Positions 37,232-46,900 of a DNA stretch of 64,000 nucleotides are shown in pieces. The position numbers and the translations under genes were made by a program. Every line of letters begins with the position of its first letter. Position 1 is the stretch's first letter. Under the pieces are notes generated by a model. That model was given only the letters and a program-made list of their open reading frames with translations. It was not told where the DNA came from and did not search any database. The DNA lies in NCBI GenBank assembly GCA_943788755.1, contig CALSRM010000003.1, positions 1,054,001-1,118,000 on the forward strand. The letters are read 5' to 3'. Source of the DNA: an uncultured Flavobacteriales bacterium. GTDB taxonomy: Bacteria > Bacteroidota > Bacteroidia > Flavobacteriales_D > Parvicellaceae.

Positions 37232-40081
37232 TTATCTAAACAATGTGACATTACCGCTCTCAAACAGAGTTTCTCCATTCTTTAAAGTGGCATCCATTCG
37301 ATAAACAAATACTCCTGTATTTAGTAACTTTCCTTTATAGGTTCCATCCCATCCATTTTTCATGTCAAATGATTCAAACACTATGTTTCCCCACTTGTCA
37401 AAAACTCGAAATTGGATAGATGAAACCCCACCGCCACGAACATATAACACATCATTATTGTTGTCATTGTTTGGAGAAAAACCATTAGGAATAAAGAGGG
37501 GGTTGTACTCTACGGTAATATTTATAGTATCCATAGTCATACAACCTAATGAGTCATAGACTTCTATGTAATAAGTGATGTCCTCACCTGGTGTAGAAAT
37601 CACAGAGTTAGAAAAAGTGTTGTCTAAATAAATACTGGGAGTCCATATGTACGATTCCCCTCCAGAAGACCATAATTGAATTTGTTGGTCAACCGTTATG
37701 GAAGTGTCGTTTGATGAGACAGGAACTGGAATCGACCCATATATCATTACCGTTGCGGTGTCTATACATCCTTGGTCTCCAATGATATAATAAAATGTAT
37801 CAGCGACCAAATTGGATGGGTCTAAAATATTTGTGATGACTGTTGTCCCATCGTACCAGGTTCCTCCAGAATCTAAAGTGCCTCCAAGATATTCATAAAG
37901 ATCTAGTCCAGTACCCGATTGGCAAACAGTTGCGGTTGAATCTTGCCCCGCAGAGGGGTCATTTATGTTAACTGTAATCGTATCTGTCGTCACGCACAAT
38001 GGATGCCCTGTTGGAAAAACACTTAAAACGTATGTGGTTTGTCCGCTAATAGATGAGATAGGATCAATAATAGTTGCATCCGTTAATCCAGTCACAGGGT
38101 CCCAACCATAGGTATAGCTCACTGGGTTTCCATAGGTAGAGGTAAAAGCAGGACCAGTCAAGGGGTTTGGGCCATCTGTGAATATTTGATTTCCGTTACA
38201 ATCCGTAAAAGTGTAAATAATTTCGTTATCAAATGTTCCAGAAGTGAATACAATCTCCCAAGAATCACCATCATTCAAAGTAAATGTATAGGAAGCGTTA
38301 GAACCGGCTGCCATTCCATAGTTTGTTATTGCTCCATTAATGATTACATCAATAGACGCTCCGTTCCAACCATCTCCAAAAGTATCTAACATGTCTATTG
38401 TAAATAAACAAGGAGGAGAGGGGGGGGGAGTGTTTAATATTTCTCCGGTTAATTGAACTTGTTGCCCAGTGCAAGCGCTTGTATCATTTCCCGCAAAAAC
38501 TTCTGGACCTGGATCCACAACTAATGTGATGGTCGTATCTGAAACACATCCATGGTCACTGGTAATAGAGAATGTATAATCATAGCTACCTGGAATAGTA
38601 TGAGCAACTGTAATTTCGTTACCATTAGCAGACTCATTTACAATATTAGTTCCACTCCAACTGGAGGAATCTTGTTGCGCTCCGATTCCAGGAGTGAAAG
38701 AAGTTAAAGGAGGGAATAAGCTTGGGTCAAAATTAATTCCCCAACTAAAAACAAAACCATCATCAGATCCCCATAAATCGCAGAATTCAATTTCCCAAGT
38801 TCCATTAAGATCACATCCGATTAATGCATTCATTGAATTAATACTTTCATATATCCCAGGGACTAAGGATGTCGATCCACTACTATTTGTCATAGTGCTA
38901 GTCGCAGAGTTATCTTCCCAACTTCCGTTTGTAGCAGCTGGGCTCCAACAGTAGTCCCAACCTTCACCAGGAAATTCCGGCCCATCAGCTTGATCAGGGT
39001 CACCTAGATTTGTTCCACCACCACCTTGCTGGTGCAGCAAGACACTTTGGCCTGTAGGGCAGGTTAACGAAATGACTAAATCTCCCATATAGGAATGTTC
39101 AAAATTTATACATACATCTATTAAATCATTAATGTTTATAAGGTTTTGTCCCGGAGAAAATGCTGTAAAATCTAAAGTAGTCGTAAAACATTGTCCTACT
39201 TCATCTGGAACATATTGAGGTCCTCCTAAATTTCCATCTGGAACAGCGGTCCAAGTTTGCGAATATTGATCAGGGTGAGCAGTAAATGTAACGGTTTCCC
39301 CTATGCACATGCTCGTGTCATATTCAATTGGGTTAAATATAGGAGGCGGTGCAACCCATATACTTAAGTCGGTTAAATTAGAGTTAATACATCCATTATC
39401 ATCTATTACGCGAAGTTGCACATTAAATACACCTGGATTATCAAAAGTATAACTTGCAATTGCGCCGCTTAAACTATCAATTATGCCGTCATCAAAATCC
39501 CAATGGTAATCGACAATGTTAAACCCGGCTTGAGCAAAGGATGAAGATCCGTCAAAGCTAACGGATTCCCCAATACAAATTTTAGCGATTGTATCAGGGT
39601 TTGCTGTGGCTTGCGCAAATGGCCTTTGGCACGGAGTAGCGCACGTAATTGTAGCAGCAAATACACCAGTTCCAGTATCATTTGAAGTAAATACAAGGGT
39701 TAAACACCCACTAATATTAAGTGAAGTACAAGTAACAATTGTTCCTTGCAGTTGATTTCCTGTGTATGTTCCTAATGTTGTAGTACTTGTATTATCACCA
39801 TCGTAAATAATTATATTGTCTATGTTATTTGCAGGTGAAGCAGCTGTATTTGTGTTGTCCAGTGTGAAATTGATAAAATCTAGCGTAATTACATCATTGG
39901 CATTATCAGGGCAAATTGTAACGGTATAGCTTTCACTATTTGAATATCCAGCACCTCCAGCACCTCCAGAATCAAATAAAGTTCCTAAACAAGTTGAAAT
40001 ATTTCCATCCGTAATAGAAAAGTCTTGGGCATACAATTGCCATGGAAATAGTAATAGCAGAAATAGCAGTGCGTTTCTCAT
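37232..40081 (-). CDS. T9SS type B cargo with CUB-, PKD- and P-domain-like modules
   Basis: A 949-residue exported multidomain protein. The signal peptide (1-19, ending LYAQ) is followed by a CUB-like domain (about 20-150), a PKD domain (about 155-245, with YHWDFDDG), a proprotein-convertase P-domain-like module (about 310-455, with SYMGDLVISLTCPTG and GTWEIEFCDLWG), further Ig/PKD-like modules, and a final CHU_C domain. The last is marked by IPNGFSPNNDNNNDVLYV, FDKWGNIVFES, WDGTYKGK and an end at GNVTLFR, as in gliding-motility and T9SS type B cargo. No enzyme motif is seen; an adhesive or binding surface protein is likely. A nine-G run (38420-38428, plus strand) codes for consecutive prolines. 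Starts at the base after the upstream small gene's stop codon, as last gene of a five-gene operon. Confidence 0.85.
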   Translation of the reverse strand: MRNALLFLLLLFPWQLYAQDFSITDGNISTCLGTLFDSGGAGGAGYSNSESYTVTICPDNANDVITLDFINFTLDNTNTAASPANNIDNIIIYDGDNTSTTTLGTYTGNQLQGTIVTCTSLNISGCLTLVFTSNDTGTGVFAATITCATPCQRPFAQATANPDTIAKICIGESVSFDGSSSFAQAGFNIVDYHWDFDDGIIDSLSGAIASYTFDNPGVFNVQLRVIDDNGCINSNLTDLSIWVAPPPIFNPIEYDTSMCIGETVTFTAHPDQYSQTWTAVPDGNLGGPQYVPDEVGQCFTTTLDFTAFSPGQNLININDLIDVCINFEHSYMGDLVISLTCPTGQSVLLHQQGGGGTNLGDPDQADGPEFPGEGWDYCWSPAATNGSWEDNSATSTMTNSSGSTSLVPGIYESINSMNALIGCDLNGTWEIEFCDLWGSDDGFVFSWGINFDPSLFPPLTSFTPGIGAQQDSSSWSGTNIVNESANGNEITVAHTIPGSYDYTFSITSDHGCVSDTTITLVVDPGPEVFAGNDTSACTGQQVQLTGEILNTPPPSPPCLFTIDMLDTFGDGWNGASIDVIINGAITNYGMAAGSNASYTFTLNDGDSWEIVFTSGTFDNEIIYTFTDCNGNQIFTDGPNPLTGPAFTSTYGNPVSYTYGWDPVTGLTDATIIDPISSISGQTTYVLSVFPTGHPLCVTTDTITVNINDPSAGQDSTATVCQSGTGLDLYEYLGGTLDSGGTWYDGTTVITNILDPSNLVADTFYYIIGDQGCIDTATVMIYGSIPVPVSSNDTSITVDQQIQLWSSGGESYIWTPSIYLDNTFSNSVISTPGEDITYYIEVYDSLGCMTMDTINITVEYNPLFIPNGFSPNNDNNNDVLYVRGGGVSSIQFRVFDKWGNIVFESFDMKNGWDGTYKGKLLNTGVFVYRMDATLKNGETLFESGNVTLFR

Positions 40082-40495
40082 TTAGTTTTCTTTAGCTTTT
40101 TCAATGAAATACTCTCTTGAATAGAAAACAATTATTTTTCCAGTTTCACCTAGTTTATAAATCGTTGGATATTTATCTTGAATTTTAATATCATAAAGAA
40201 GTGGATTGAAATTTTCTATTCGGAAATTTTGCCCATCATCAAATAAATTAGCACCGATAGCTTTAAAGTTAACTGTTCTAAAATCTTTTAAATTCGATAA
40301 GTCTTTAAAAGAAACATCTTGCACATACCATGAGTTATTGATAAAGTTCAACAAATGGTTGTATTTTTCCACGTTATTTGAAAATAATTCATTGGCTGTT
40401 TCAGTGCCTAAATATTCAATGACCTTAGCGTTTATATTTTGACCCATAGAATTGAATCCAATAATTATCGCGGAACCTAATATAACTAACTTCAT
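40082..40495 (-). CDS. Small exported protein upstream of a T9SS cargo gene
   Basis: A 137-residue protein of unknown family. The N-terminus is a signal peptide (MKLVILGSAIIIGFNSMGQ). The mature part is a mixed alpha/beta domain without cysteines (VEKYNHLLNFINNSWYV and TGKIIVFYSREYF). I use the ATG at 40495; the open frame includes a TTG one codon earlier. It sits 3 bp after the PorP/SprF gene and directly touches the 949-residue cargo gene. The same position, immediately before a CHU_C cargo, is taken by other small exported proteins at 43374 and 62473. A dedicated accessory or chaperone role is possible but unproven. Confidence 0.65.
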   Translation of the reverse strand: MKLVILGSAIIIGFNSMGQNINAKVIEYLGTETANELFSNNVEKYNHLLNFINNSWYVQDVSFKDLSNLKDFRTVNFKAIGANLFDDGQNFRIENFNPLLYDIKIQDKYPTIYKLGETGKIIVFYSREYFIEKAKEN

Positions 40496-40498
40496 CAA

Positions 40499-41566
40499 TT
40501 ATAATTTTCTAGAGTTTTGAGCACCATTTGTTACGTGCATATTCCCCTGATTAAATAAGGTTCCATAAGTGTCATTAAACTGAAGAGAAAATTCAAAACC
40601 ACCCATTCCTCCATTAAACTGTTGCAGCTTACCAATACTATAGTCATATGACATGCCTATAATAATATTAGAAATCTTTATAATTATTCCAGGGATAATT
40701 GCATCCGTATGTCTATAATGCATACTCATACCGACATATGCTTCCTTTATAAATCCTGTATATTTTGTGTCAGATTTAAGATAAAAGAGAAAAGCACTCC
40801 CTATTGAATACTCAATATGTGGTCCCTGCATTAAAAACATTCCTGAAGGTGCAATACCTATGTGCTTTTCGCCAATTGCAAATAGACTTTTAAAATGTAT
40901 ATTTTGCTTAAAGTACTGTTTGTCGGAATTATTAATTAAAGACAAAGAGGGTTTAGTAATATTAAATAAACTGTACCCAATTTGAAAACTTCCTTTATCA
41001 ATGCCTGATAGATTTTCTTCTCTAGAAAAATGTTTCCATAAAAGTCCAACTCCCAAATTCAAAAAAACATTACTATTTCCATTAAAATTTTCATTCGAAG
41101 GTAAAGTAGGATCGTAGGAAACTCCATTATATTGACTGTCCCATTGGATCGCATTTATATTGTAAGATTGCTGGTTATAAGTTCCTTGGATTCCAACACT
41201 TCCTTTATTGTAATAGTCTAAGTCGACATGTCCAGCAATAGATAGCCCTACATTAAGTGTGCTTAGTTTGGCATCACCTTCAGTGTTATTATAGAAATGC
41301 AACCCAGTAGCAAATAATCCACTTGCTCTTTGCATTTTATGGGAAAATATTGGGGCGTCCGCAGATGCGTACATGGTGGAATAAACATTCCCCATTGTAG
41401 TATGCTGCGAGTGATATAATAAATTTGCTCTATTATATCCTCTCCCCATACCAGTGTTAGCAGGGTTTTGCAACAATGGTGTGCTGTTAAATTGAGAAAA
41501 CTCAATATCCTGCGCATGCGTTGTAAATATTACTAAAATCGATATTAAAAGTATGTATATTCTCAT
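40499..41566 (-). CDS. PorP/SprF-family type IX secretion membrane protein
   Basis: A 355-residue outer-membrane barrel of the PorP/SprF family. Signal peptide 1-18 (ending THAQ) is followed by the family start DIEFSQFNSTPLLQNPANTGM. The final part contains GMSYDYSIGKLQQFNGGMGGFEFSL, typical of the family, here extended by a short variable tail. SprF-type proteins are needed for surface display of specific adhesins such as SprB. It lies between two CHU_C cargo genes whose C-termini nearly match, 2 bp from the first, so it is probably their dedicated partner. This specific pairing is inference. Confidence 0.9.
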   Translation of the reverse strand: MRIYILLISILVIFTTHAQDIEFSQFNSTPLLQNPANTGMGRGYNRANLLYHSQHTTMGNVYSTMYASADAPIFSHKMQRASGLFATGLHFYNNTEGDAKLSTLNVGLSIAGHVDLDYYNKGSVGIQGTYNQQSYNINAIQWDSQYNGVSYDPTLPSNENFNGNSNVFLNLGVGLLWKHFSREENLSGIDKGSFQIGYSLFNITKPSLSLINNSDKQYFKQNIHFKSLFAIGEKHIGIAPSGMFLMQGPHIEYSIGSAFLFYLKSDTKYTGFIKEAYVGMSMHYRHTDAIIPGIIIKISNIIIGMSYDYSIGKLQQFNGGMGGFEFSLQFNDTYGTLFNQGNMHVTNGAQNSRKL

Positions 41567-41568
41567 AT

Positions 41569-43371
41569 CTACCTAAACAATGTTATGTTCCCTGATTCCA
41601 TTAGTGTTTCTCCATTTTTCAATGTAGCGTCCATTCGGTATACGTAAACACCAGTATTTACAGGTTTTCCTTTAAACGTTCCATTCCAGCCTGTATCTGG
41701 ATCTAATATCTCAAAAACCAAATTCCCCCATTTATCAAAAATATGCATTTGAATAGAGGCAATACCTGCACCTCTAACATATAGAATGTCATTTTCATTA
41801 TCGTTATTTGGTGAAAACCCATTCGGAATAAATAATGGATAGTAAATAACAGTAATCACTATTGTATCTTCAATACTACAACCTAAAGAATCTGTTACTT
41901 CGATAAAGTAGGTGACGTCATCTCCGGGTGTGGAAATAGGGCTCTCACAATCTGAACAATCTAAGTACGTATCAGGATACCATATATAGCTGGATCCACC
42001 TGATGACCATAACTGTAATTCTTGATCAATAGAAATTGCTGTGTCATTAGAGGAAATCGCTGTTGGTAATTGTAGGCTCATGCCAACAGTTGCTGTATCT
42101 CTTTTCATACAAACAATATCAGAAACTTCGACATAGTAGGTGCCTGTGCACACGGAAAATAGCGTGTCGTTAAAAGCACCAATAATTGGGTTGTTGTTTT
42201 CATCGAACCATTGAATAGTTACAGGGGGATGGGAGTTTAATGTGTCAACTACTGCAATCCCTGAACAATCCGCTTCACAATTAACCACATCTCCAGTGGT
42301 TGATATGGTTATATCACAACACAAAGGGCCTGGATTGACAGTGACCATTATCTGATCAGAACAACCCGTATCATCTGTAATGTCAACTGTATAATTTCCA
42401 GAAGGTAAATTTGAAAAAACTCCATTGGTATTATTACTTGATGTTGGGCCAGTTAACGCAAAAGAAAATGGTGCTGTACCACCAGGTGTGACAACGGTAA
42501 TAGTTGCAGTTTCATCTCCATTACATTGATCTTCAACAACTGTTGAAGTAGCGTTGATTGCTGGAATAACAGTAACAACAGCAGTATCGTTAGCAGATGT
42601 GCCATCAGAAAATGTAATTACTACAGGATAGTTTGTTGTTATAGATGGATTAACAAAAGCAGTGTCTCCAGCAGTGTTGGTTGTGATAAACCCAAAAGTT
42701 GCTGTTTCCCACACATAAGTTACTCCATCGAGAGCAGAGATTGTCGCTGTATCTCCTTCGCATATTGTTGCATCAATTGCACCACCACAAGTTGTTCCTG
42801 CGCTTCCAAAGAAGTTAAGAGGAACGTTGTTGTTTGCACCACCGTAGTTCGATAAACAAATCATATATTGATCTCCTGCATTAACGGTCAATTCATTTTC
42901 AAAATCTGATTGACTTGCACCAACAGGTAGAGTATTTGCCATTCCAGTTAGTCCACTGCAGGCACCATTCCAATTACATGCAATTGGAGGAAGTAAATTA
43001 TTAAAAATATCGTCACATGTATTAGCATCGTAAGGCCACATGATCCAGTCAAAACATCCAGGCGAAGCTAAATCTCCCATGCTAAACTCTAATGTTCCAT
43101 TGCTGGTTACTGTAATTAAAAGCCACGTACTATTTAATTCTCCAGAAAGTAAACATCCGCTGTTTCCAGGAATTGCATTTGGATTTGAACTCGGGTTTGT
43201 AATTGTTCCAGATTGAAACTCTTCGATAGCACCAAAATTATTAGGAGTTACAGCAAATGATGGATTAGTGCATGCCTCAATTGAAACGCCACAATCTCCC
43301 CATTGAGAATAGCTAACATTAGCAATAGATGAAGCGGCGAATATAGCTAAGGTATGTATATAATATCTCAT
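41569..43371 (-). CDS. T9SS type B cargo with SprB- and CHU_C-type domains
   Basis: A 600-residue exported protein. A signal peptide (about 1-22, ending VSYSQ) is followed by an N-terminal beta domain (about 23-200), Ig/PKD-like modules with ICEGDTATISA, an SprB-type repeat (about 275-350, with GGTAPFSFALTGPTSS and PSGNYTVDITDDTGCSD) and a final CHU_C domain (IPNGFSPNNDNENDILYV, FDKWGNLVFEI, end GNITLFR). From the SSNDTAI segment onward (about the last 160 residues) it is nearly the same as the 949-residue cargo at the far end of the operon. Likely a surface adhesin or binding protein. Only 2 bp separate it from each neighbouring gene. Confidence 0.85.
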   Translation of the reverse strand: MRYYIHTLAIFAASSIANVSYSQWGDCGVSIEACTNPSFAVTPNNFGAIEEFQSGTITNPSSNPNAIPGNSGCLLSGELNSTWLLITVTSNGTLEFSMGDLASPGCFDWIMWPYDANTCDDIFNNLLPPIACNWNGACSGLTGMANTLPVGASQSDFENELTVNAGDQYMICLSNYGGANNNVPLNFFGSAGTTCGGAIDATICEGDTATISALDGVTYVWETATFGFITTNTAGDTAFVNPSITTNYPVVITFSDGTSANDTAVVTVIPAINATSTVVEDQCNGDETATITVVTPGGTAPFSFALTGPTSSNNTNGVFSNLPSGNYTVDITDDTGCSDQIMVTVNPGPLCCDITISTTGDVVNCEADCSGIAVVDTLNSHPPVTIQWFDENNNPIIGAFNDTLFSVCTGTYYVEVSDIVCMKRDTATVGMSLQLPTAISSNDTAISIDQELQLWSSGGSSYIWYPDTYLDCSDCESPISTPGDDVTYFIEVTDSLGCSIEDTIVITVIYYPLFIPNGFSPNNDNENDILYVRGAGIASIQMHIFDKWGNLVFEILDPDTGWNGTFKGKPVNTGVYVYRMDATLKNGETLMESGNITLFR

Positions 43372-43373
43372 AA

Positions 43374-43718
43374 CTATTCGCAGTCCAATTTTTGGTCAAT
43401 TATCTTTTCTGTTCCGAATATACCTTCTCTAAAACATTTGATTTCAACTCCTAATTCTTGCATCCATGTTTCAAACTTCACTCGATTTAAACCGCTTTCA
43501 GGCTCATAGATGCATAAATATTTTTTACTAACAAAGTCTGCTCTAGAAATTTCAACACCTTGTTGATTGCGCACAAACTGATCTATTTCCAATACTTTTT
43601 CCCTTGAATCGACATTTGTCATCATGAACTGAACAAATTTACTGTCAGGTGTTTGTGCTGAAAAATCAGTTATAAATAAAGAGAATAAGAGTAGCAATGT
43701 AGAGTATAATATATTCAT
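43374..43718 (-). CDS. Small exported protein at the head of the PorP/CHU_C operon
   Basis: A 114-residue protein of unknown family. Signal peptide 1-21 (ending FSAQ). The mature domain has an alternating beta/alpha pattern (FVQFMMTNVDSREKVLEI, then SKKYLCIYEP, then RVKFETWMQELGVEIKCF) like a ferredoxin-type fold or heavy-metal-associated domain, but without a CxxC metal motif. It is the first gene of a tight five-gene operon and ends 2 bp before a CHU_C cargo gene. The position matches the small exported proteins at 40082 and 62473, although the sequences are not obviously related. Role unknown. Confidence 0.62.
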   Translation of the reverse strand: MNILYSTLLLLFSLFITDFSAQTPDSKFVQFMMTNVDSREKVLEIDQFVRNQQGVEISRADFVSKKYLCIYEPESGLNRVKFETWMQELGVEIKCFREGIFGTEKIIDQKLDCE

Positions 43719-43895
43719 ATCACGTAAATGTATTTAATTTTTTATTAACTCTTGGTGTCCAGTTTCATATATTAATTAGATGTTGCAAATTAAAGTTTGT
43801 TGGACCTTATTTTCCGACATAGACTAAAATAATACTTTAAAATATAGTTTAAGGTTACAATGTTCGGGTCTTATTTTAAGACGCGACATAGTAAT

Positions 43896-43932
43896 AAAAA
43901 AGGCAGTGCAAATGTTTACCACTGCCTTTTTT
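43896..43932 (-). terminator. Terminator after the giant adhesin gene
   Basis: GGCAGTG (43902-43908) pairs with CACTGCC (43920-43926), with six A residues on one side and six T residues on the other, around an 11-base loop. It lies 23 bp after the adhesin stop codon (minus strand) and separates the two surface-protein operons; the A/T arms also allow function on the other strand. Confidence 0.85.
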
Positions 43933-43954
43933 AGTTTCACTTCTTTCTAGTTGG

Positions 43955-46900
43955 TTATCTAACCACAGTTACATGCCCAATGTATTCATGTGGTTTCCCC
44001 TTGTTATCCAGCGTTCTGACTAACCAAACGTAAGCATCAACTTGCACTGGAGTTCCTTTATGTTTTCCATCCCAACCGATGTCTTTATTGTGTGCTTCGA
44101 AAATTTGTTCTCCCCAACGATTAAATACATAGAAATCATATGTCATTGCATCAATGCCGATTCCTTTTGGTATGAAAACATCATTTTTTCCATCACCATT
44201 TGGCGTAAATGCACTTGGCGCAAAGAAGATATAATCACCTTCAATATGGATGGTTTGTGTGTATATACTCTCACAAGTATCTGCGCCATTGATGCTGAAT
44301 ATCGTAAGTGTAATATCATAGTATCCAGTATCAGAATACAAGTGAGTTGGATCGCTCATAAGTCCAGTATTAGTTGAATCAACTAAGACACTATCTCCGT
44401 TTCCTGTAATCGATGTCCCATCTCCAAAGTCCCAAGAATATATTGATCCTCCAATAGAATAATCAATCATCTCAATTACTGGATTGAGTATAGAAGTTTC
44501 TGCAGGTGAAACACCAAAATTGGCTACAGGTAAATCATGAACAGTAATCATTGCAGGAGAATTTATAGTTGTAAAACATCCGTCTGCGCTGGTCACAGTT
44601 AAACATACATCATATATTCCTGGAGTTGTATATGCATAATTAAATGTATTATTTGGACCGGAGTACTCAGGTGTGCTATCACAGTCAACATCAAAATCGA
44701 AGTTAACTCCTATATCTGAGTTGGCAACAAACTGTGCTGTAAATGGAGCACACCCTGAAGAATCAAAAGCCGCAATAAATGCTTGCGGATTTGGATTAAT
44801 TGAAACAGTAGTTGACACTGTATCATTAGTGCTACATCCATCACTAAGTACCGCATAGTAAGTTGTTGGTTCACTTGGGTTCACACTCACGGTAGAAACA
44901 TTTCCAGATTGTGAGCTTGGAACAACATTTGTTAAACCTGCATCATCATACCATATAAATGTATAAGGATTTATAAGTGTATCACCTCCTGTTGCAGTGG
45001 CAACTATATCTACAGCACCTCCAGCACACATATCAATTGGAGGAGTAATTGCTAAAGTAAGTGCTGGAGTAACCGTAATCGTTACACATGAACTCACCGG
45101 CAAACAACCATTTGCATCTGACACAGAAGCACAGTATAAGGTTGTTGTAAGTGGAGAGACTGTTACAGGAGCTGAGCCAGTATTAGGTAAGTTGTCCCAA
45201 GTGACGGTATAAGTGCCATCTAAGAAAGGAGTTCCTCCTTGACCACTTGCCCATATTTGTGTTGATTCACCATAACAGATAGTTCTTTCTATATCTGCAA
45301 TAGCATTTAATGGTGATGGCTCTGTGATGTTTACCAAATCAAAAGCTATACATCCATTTCCATCTGTTACTTGCACGCCATACAAACCGTCTTCCAATGC
45401 AACCGCTGTTTGTGCTGTTTGTGCTGAAGGATCATCCCATAGGTAAGTATATGGAGCTGTTCCAGCGGAAGCATACACCGATGCATTGCCAGTGCTATAA
45501 CCATTACATAATGGCTCAACAAAAAGAATACTATCAATTACCGGAGCTGCTTCATCAATTACATTAGTTGTACTGCTAATAAGACATCCATTTGCATCGG
45601 TTACTTCGAAAGTAACAAGACCTGGGCATAGTCCAGTGTTATTACTATTGCCAGGAGAGTTTCCTAATCCGAACCAGTTATAAGCGTAAGGTGCTGTTCC
45701 ACCAGATGCAGTTATACTTCCCTCTCCATTGCAATCAGAACAAGTTGCATTTACTGTACTTGCTGATTGCACTAATTGAGTTGGCTCCATTATCGTAATA
45801 TCCATTTCTTCAGCACATCCGTTCGCATCTGTGATACGAACTGTGTAAGTTCCGGCACAAAGTCCAGCCACACCTGGAGTCGTTAATCCAATTGGAAACC
45901 AATCATATAGGTAAGGTGCTGTTCCTCCCGTAACGGAAATTTGTATCTCTCCATCACATTCCCCAAAACATGAAACATTAACGACATTATCAGCTGTAAT
46001 AACAATCGGTGTCGGTTCTCCAATTGTAACAGAACTTGAAGTAACACAATTGTTATCATCGTTTACAGTAACCGTATAATCTCCAGCACATAAACCTGTT
46101 GCTTGTTGAGTTGTCTGACCATCATTCCAGCTATATCCATAACCTGAAGCAACCAATCCTCCACTTACATCTACGGTTGCATCACCATCGCATCCTGTAT
46201 TGCAAGTCACATCGTTGAAATTAAAGATAGCAGAGTTAATCTGGGTTGGTTCAGCAATGCAAGATGATTCAGAACTTATGCAACCAGCCGCATCTGTGGC
46301 GATTAAAGAGTAACAACCTCCATCTAATCCAATTAATGTATTTAAATTACTTCCTGCTGGGATAGAGTTCCCAACATCATCAATCCATTCCAAATTAGCA
46401 GATCCTGTTCCCCCTGTAACTGCATATTGCATTGAACCATCTTGATCACCAAAACACGTTACATCTGAAGATGTGACAAAAGTAACAGTTGGCCCTTCAA
46501 TGTCATCTAAGCAAATTACGCTGTCTTCAAAACATCCGTTACCATCTGTTACCGTAAGGGTATAACAATTAGCATTTAGATTAAATGCAAAAGCAGTGGT
46601 TTGGGTCAATGCATCATTCCATTGATACACGAAAGGTAATGTTCCCCCAAAAACATTAACACCGGCAGATCCATTAAAAAGACCACAATTAGCATCCGTA
46701 ATCGATACACTCATTCCTATTTGAGTTGGCTGTGTAATGTTTACCGTTTTTGAAATTTCACATCCATTTACGTCGGTAACGAGGCAAGTATAAGTTCCTG
46801 CACACAAGTTATTGACTGTAGCAGTAGTTGCAAATGTTGGATTATTCCACTGGTAGGCATTACCACCAGAACCACCACTCACAATTACACTAGCAGAACC

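Noticed and set aside
44042-44377. Plus-strand open frame of 111 codons opposite the adhesin C-terminus
   Set aside because: Lies over the CHU_C domain and is rich in Cys, Ile and Ser as expected of a complement; no start site or family match.
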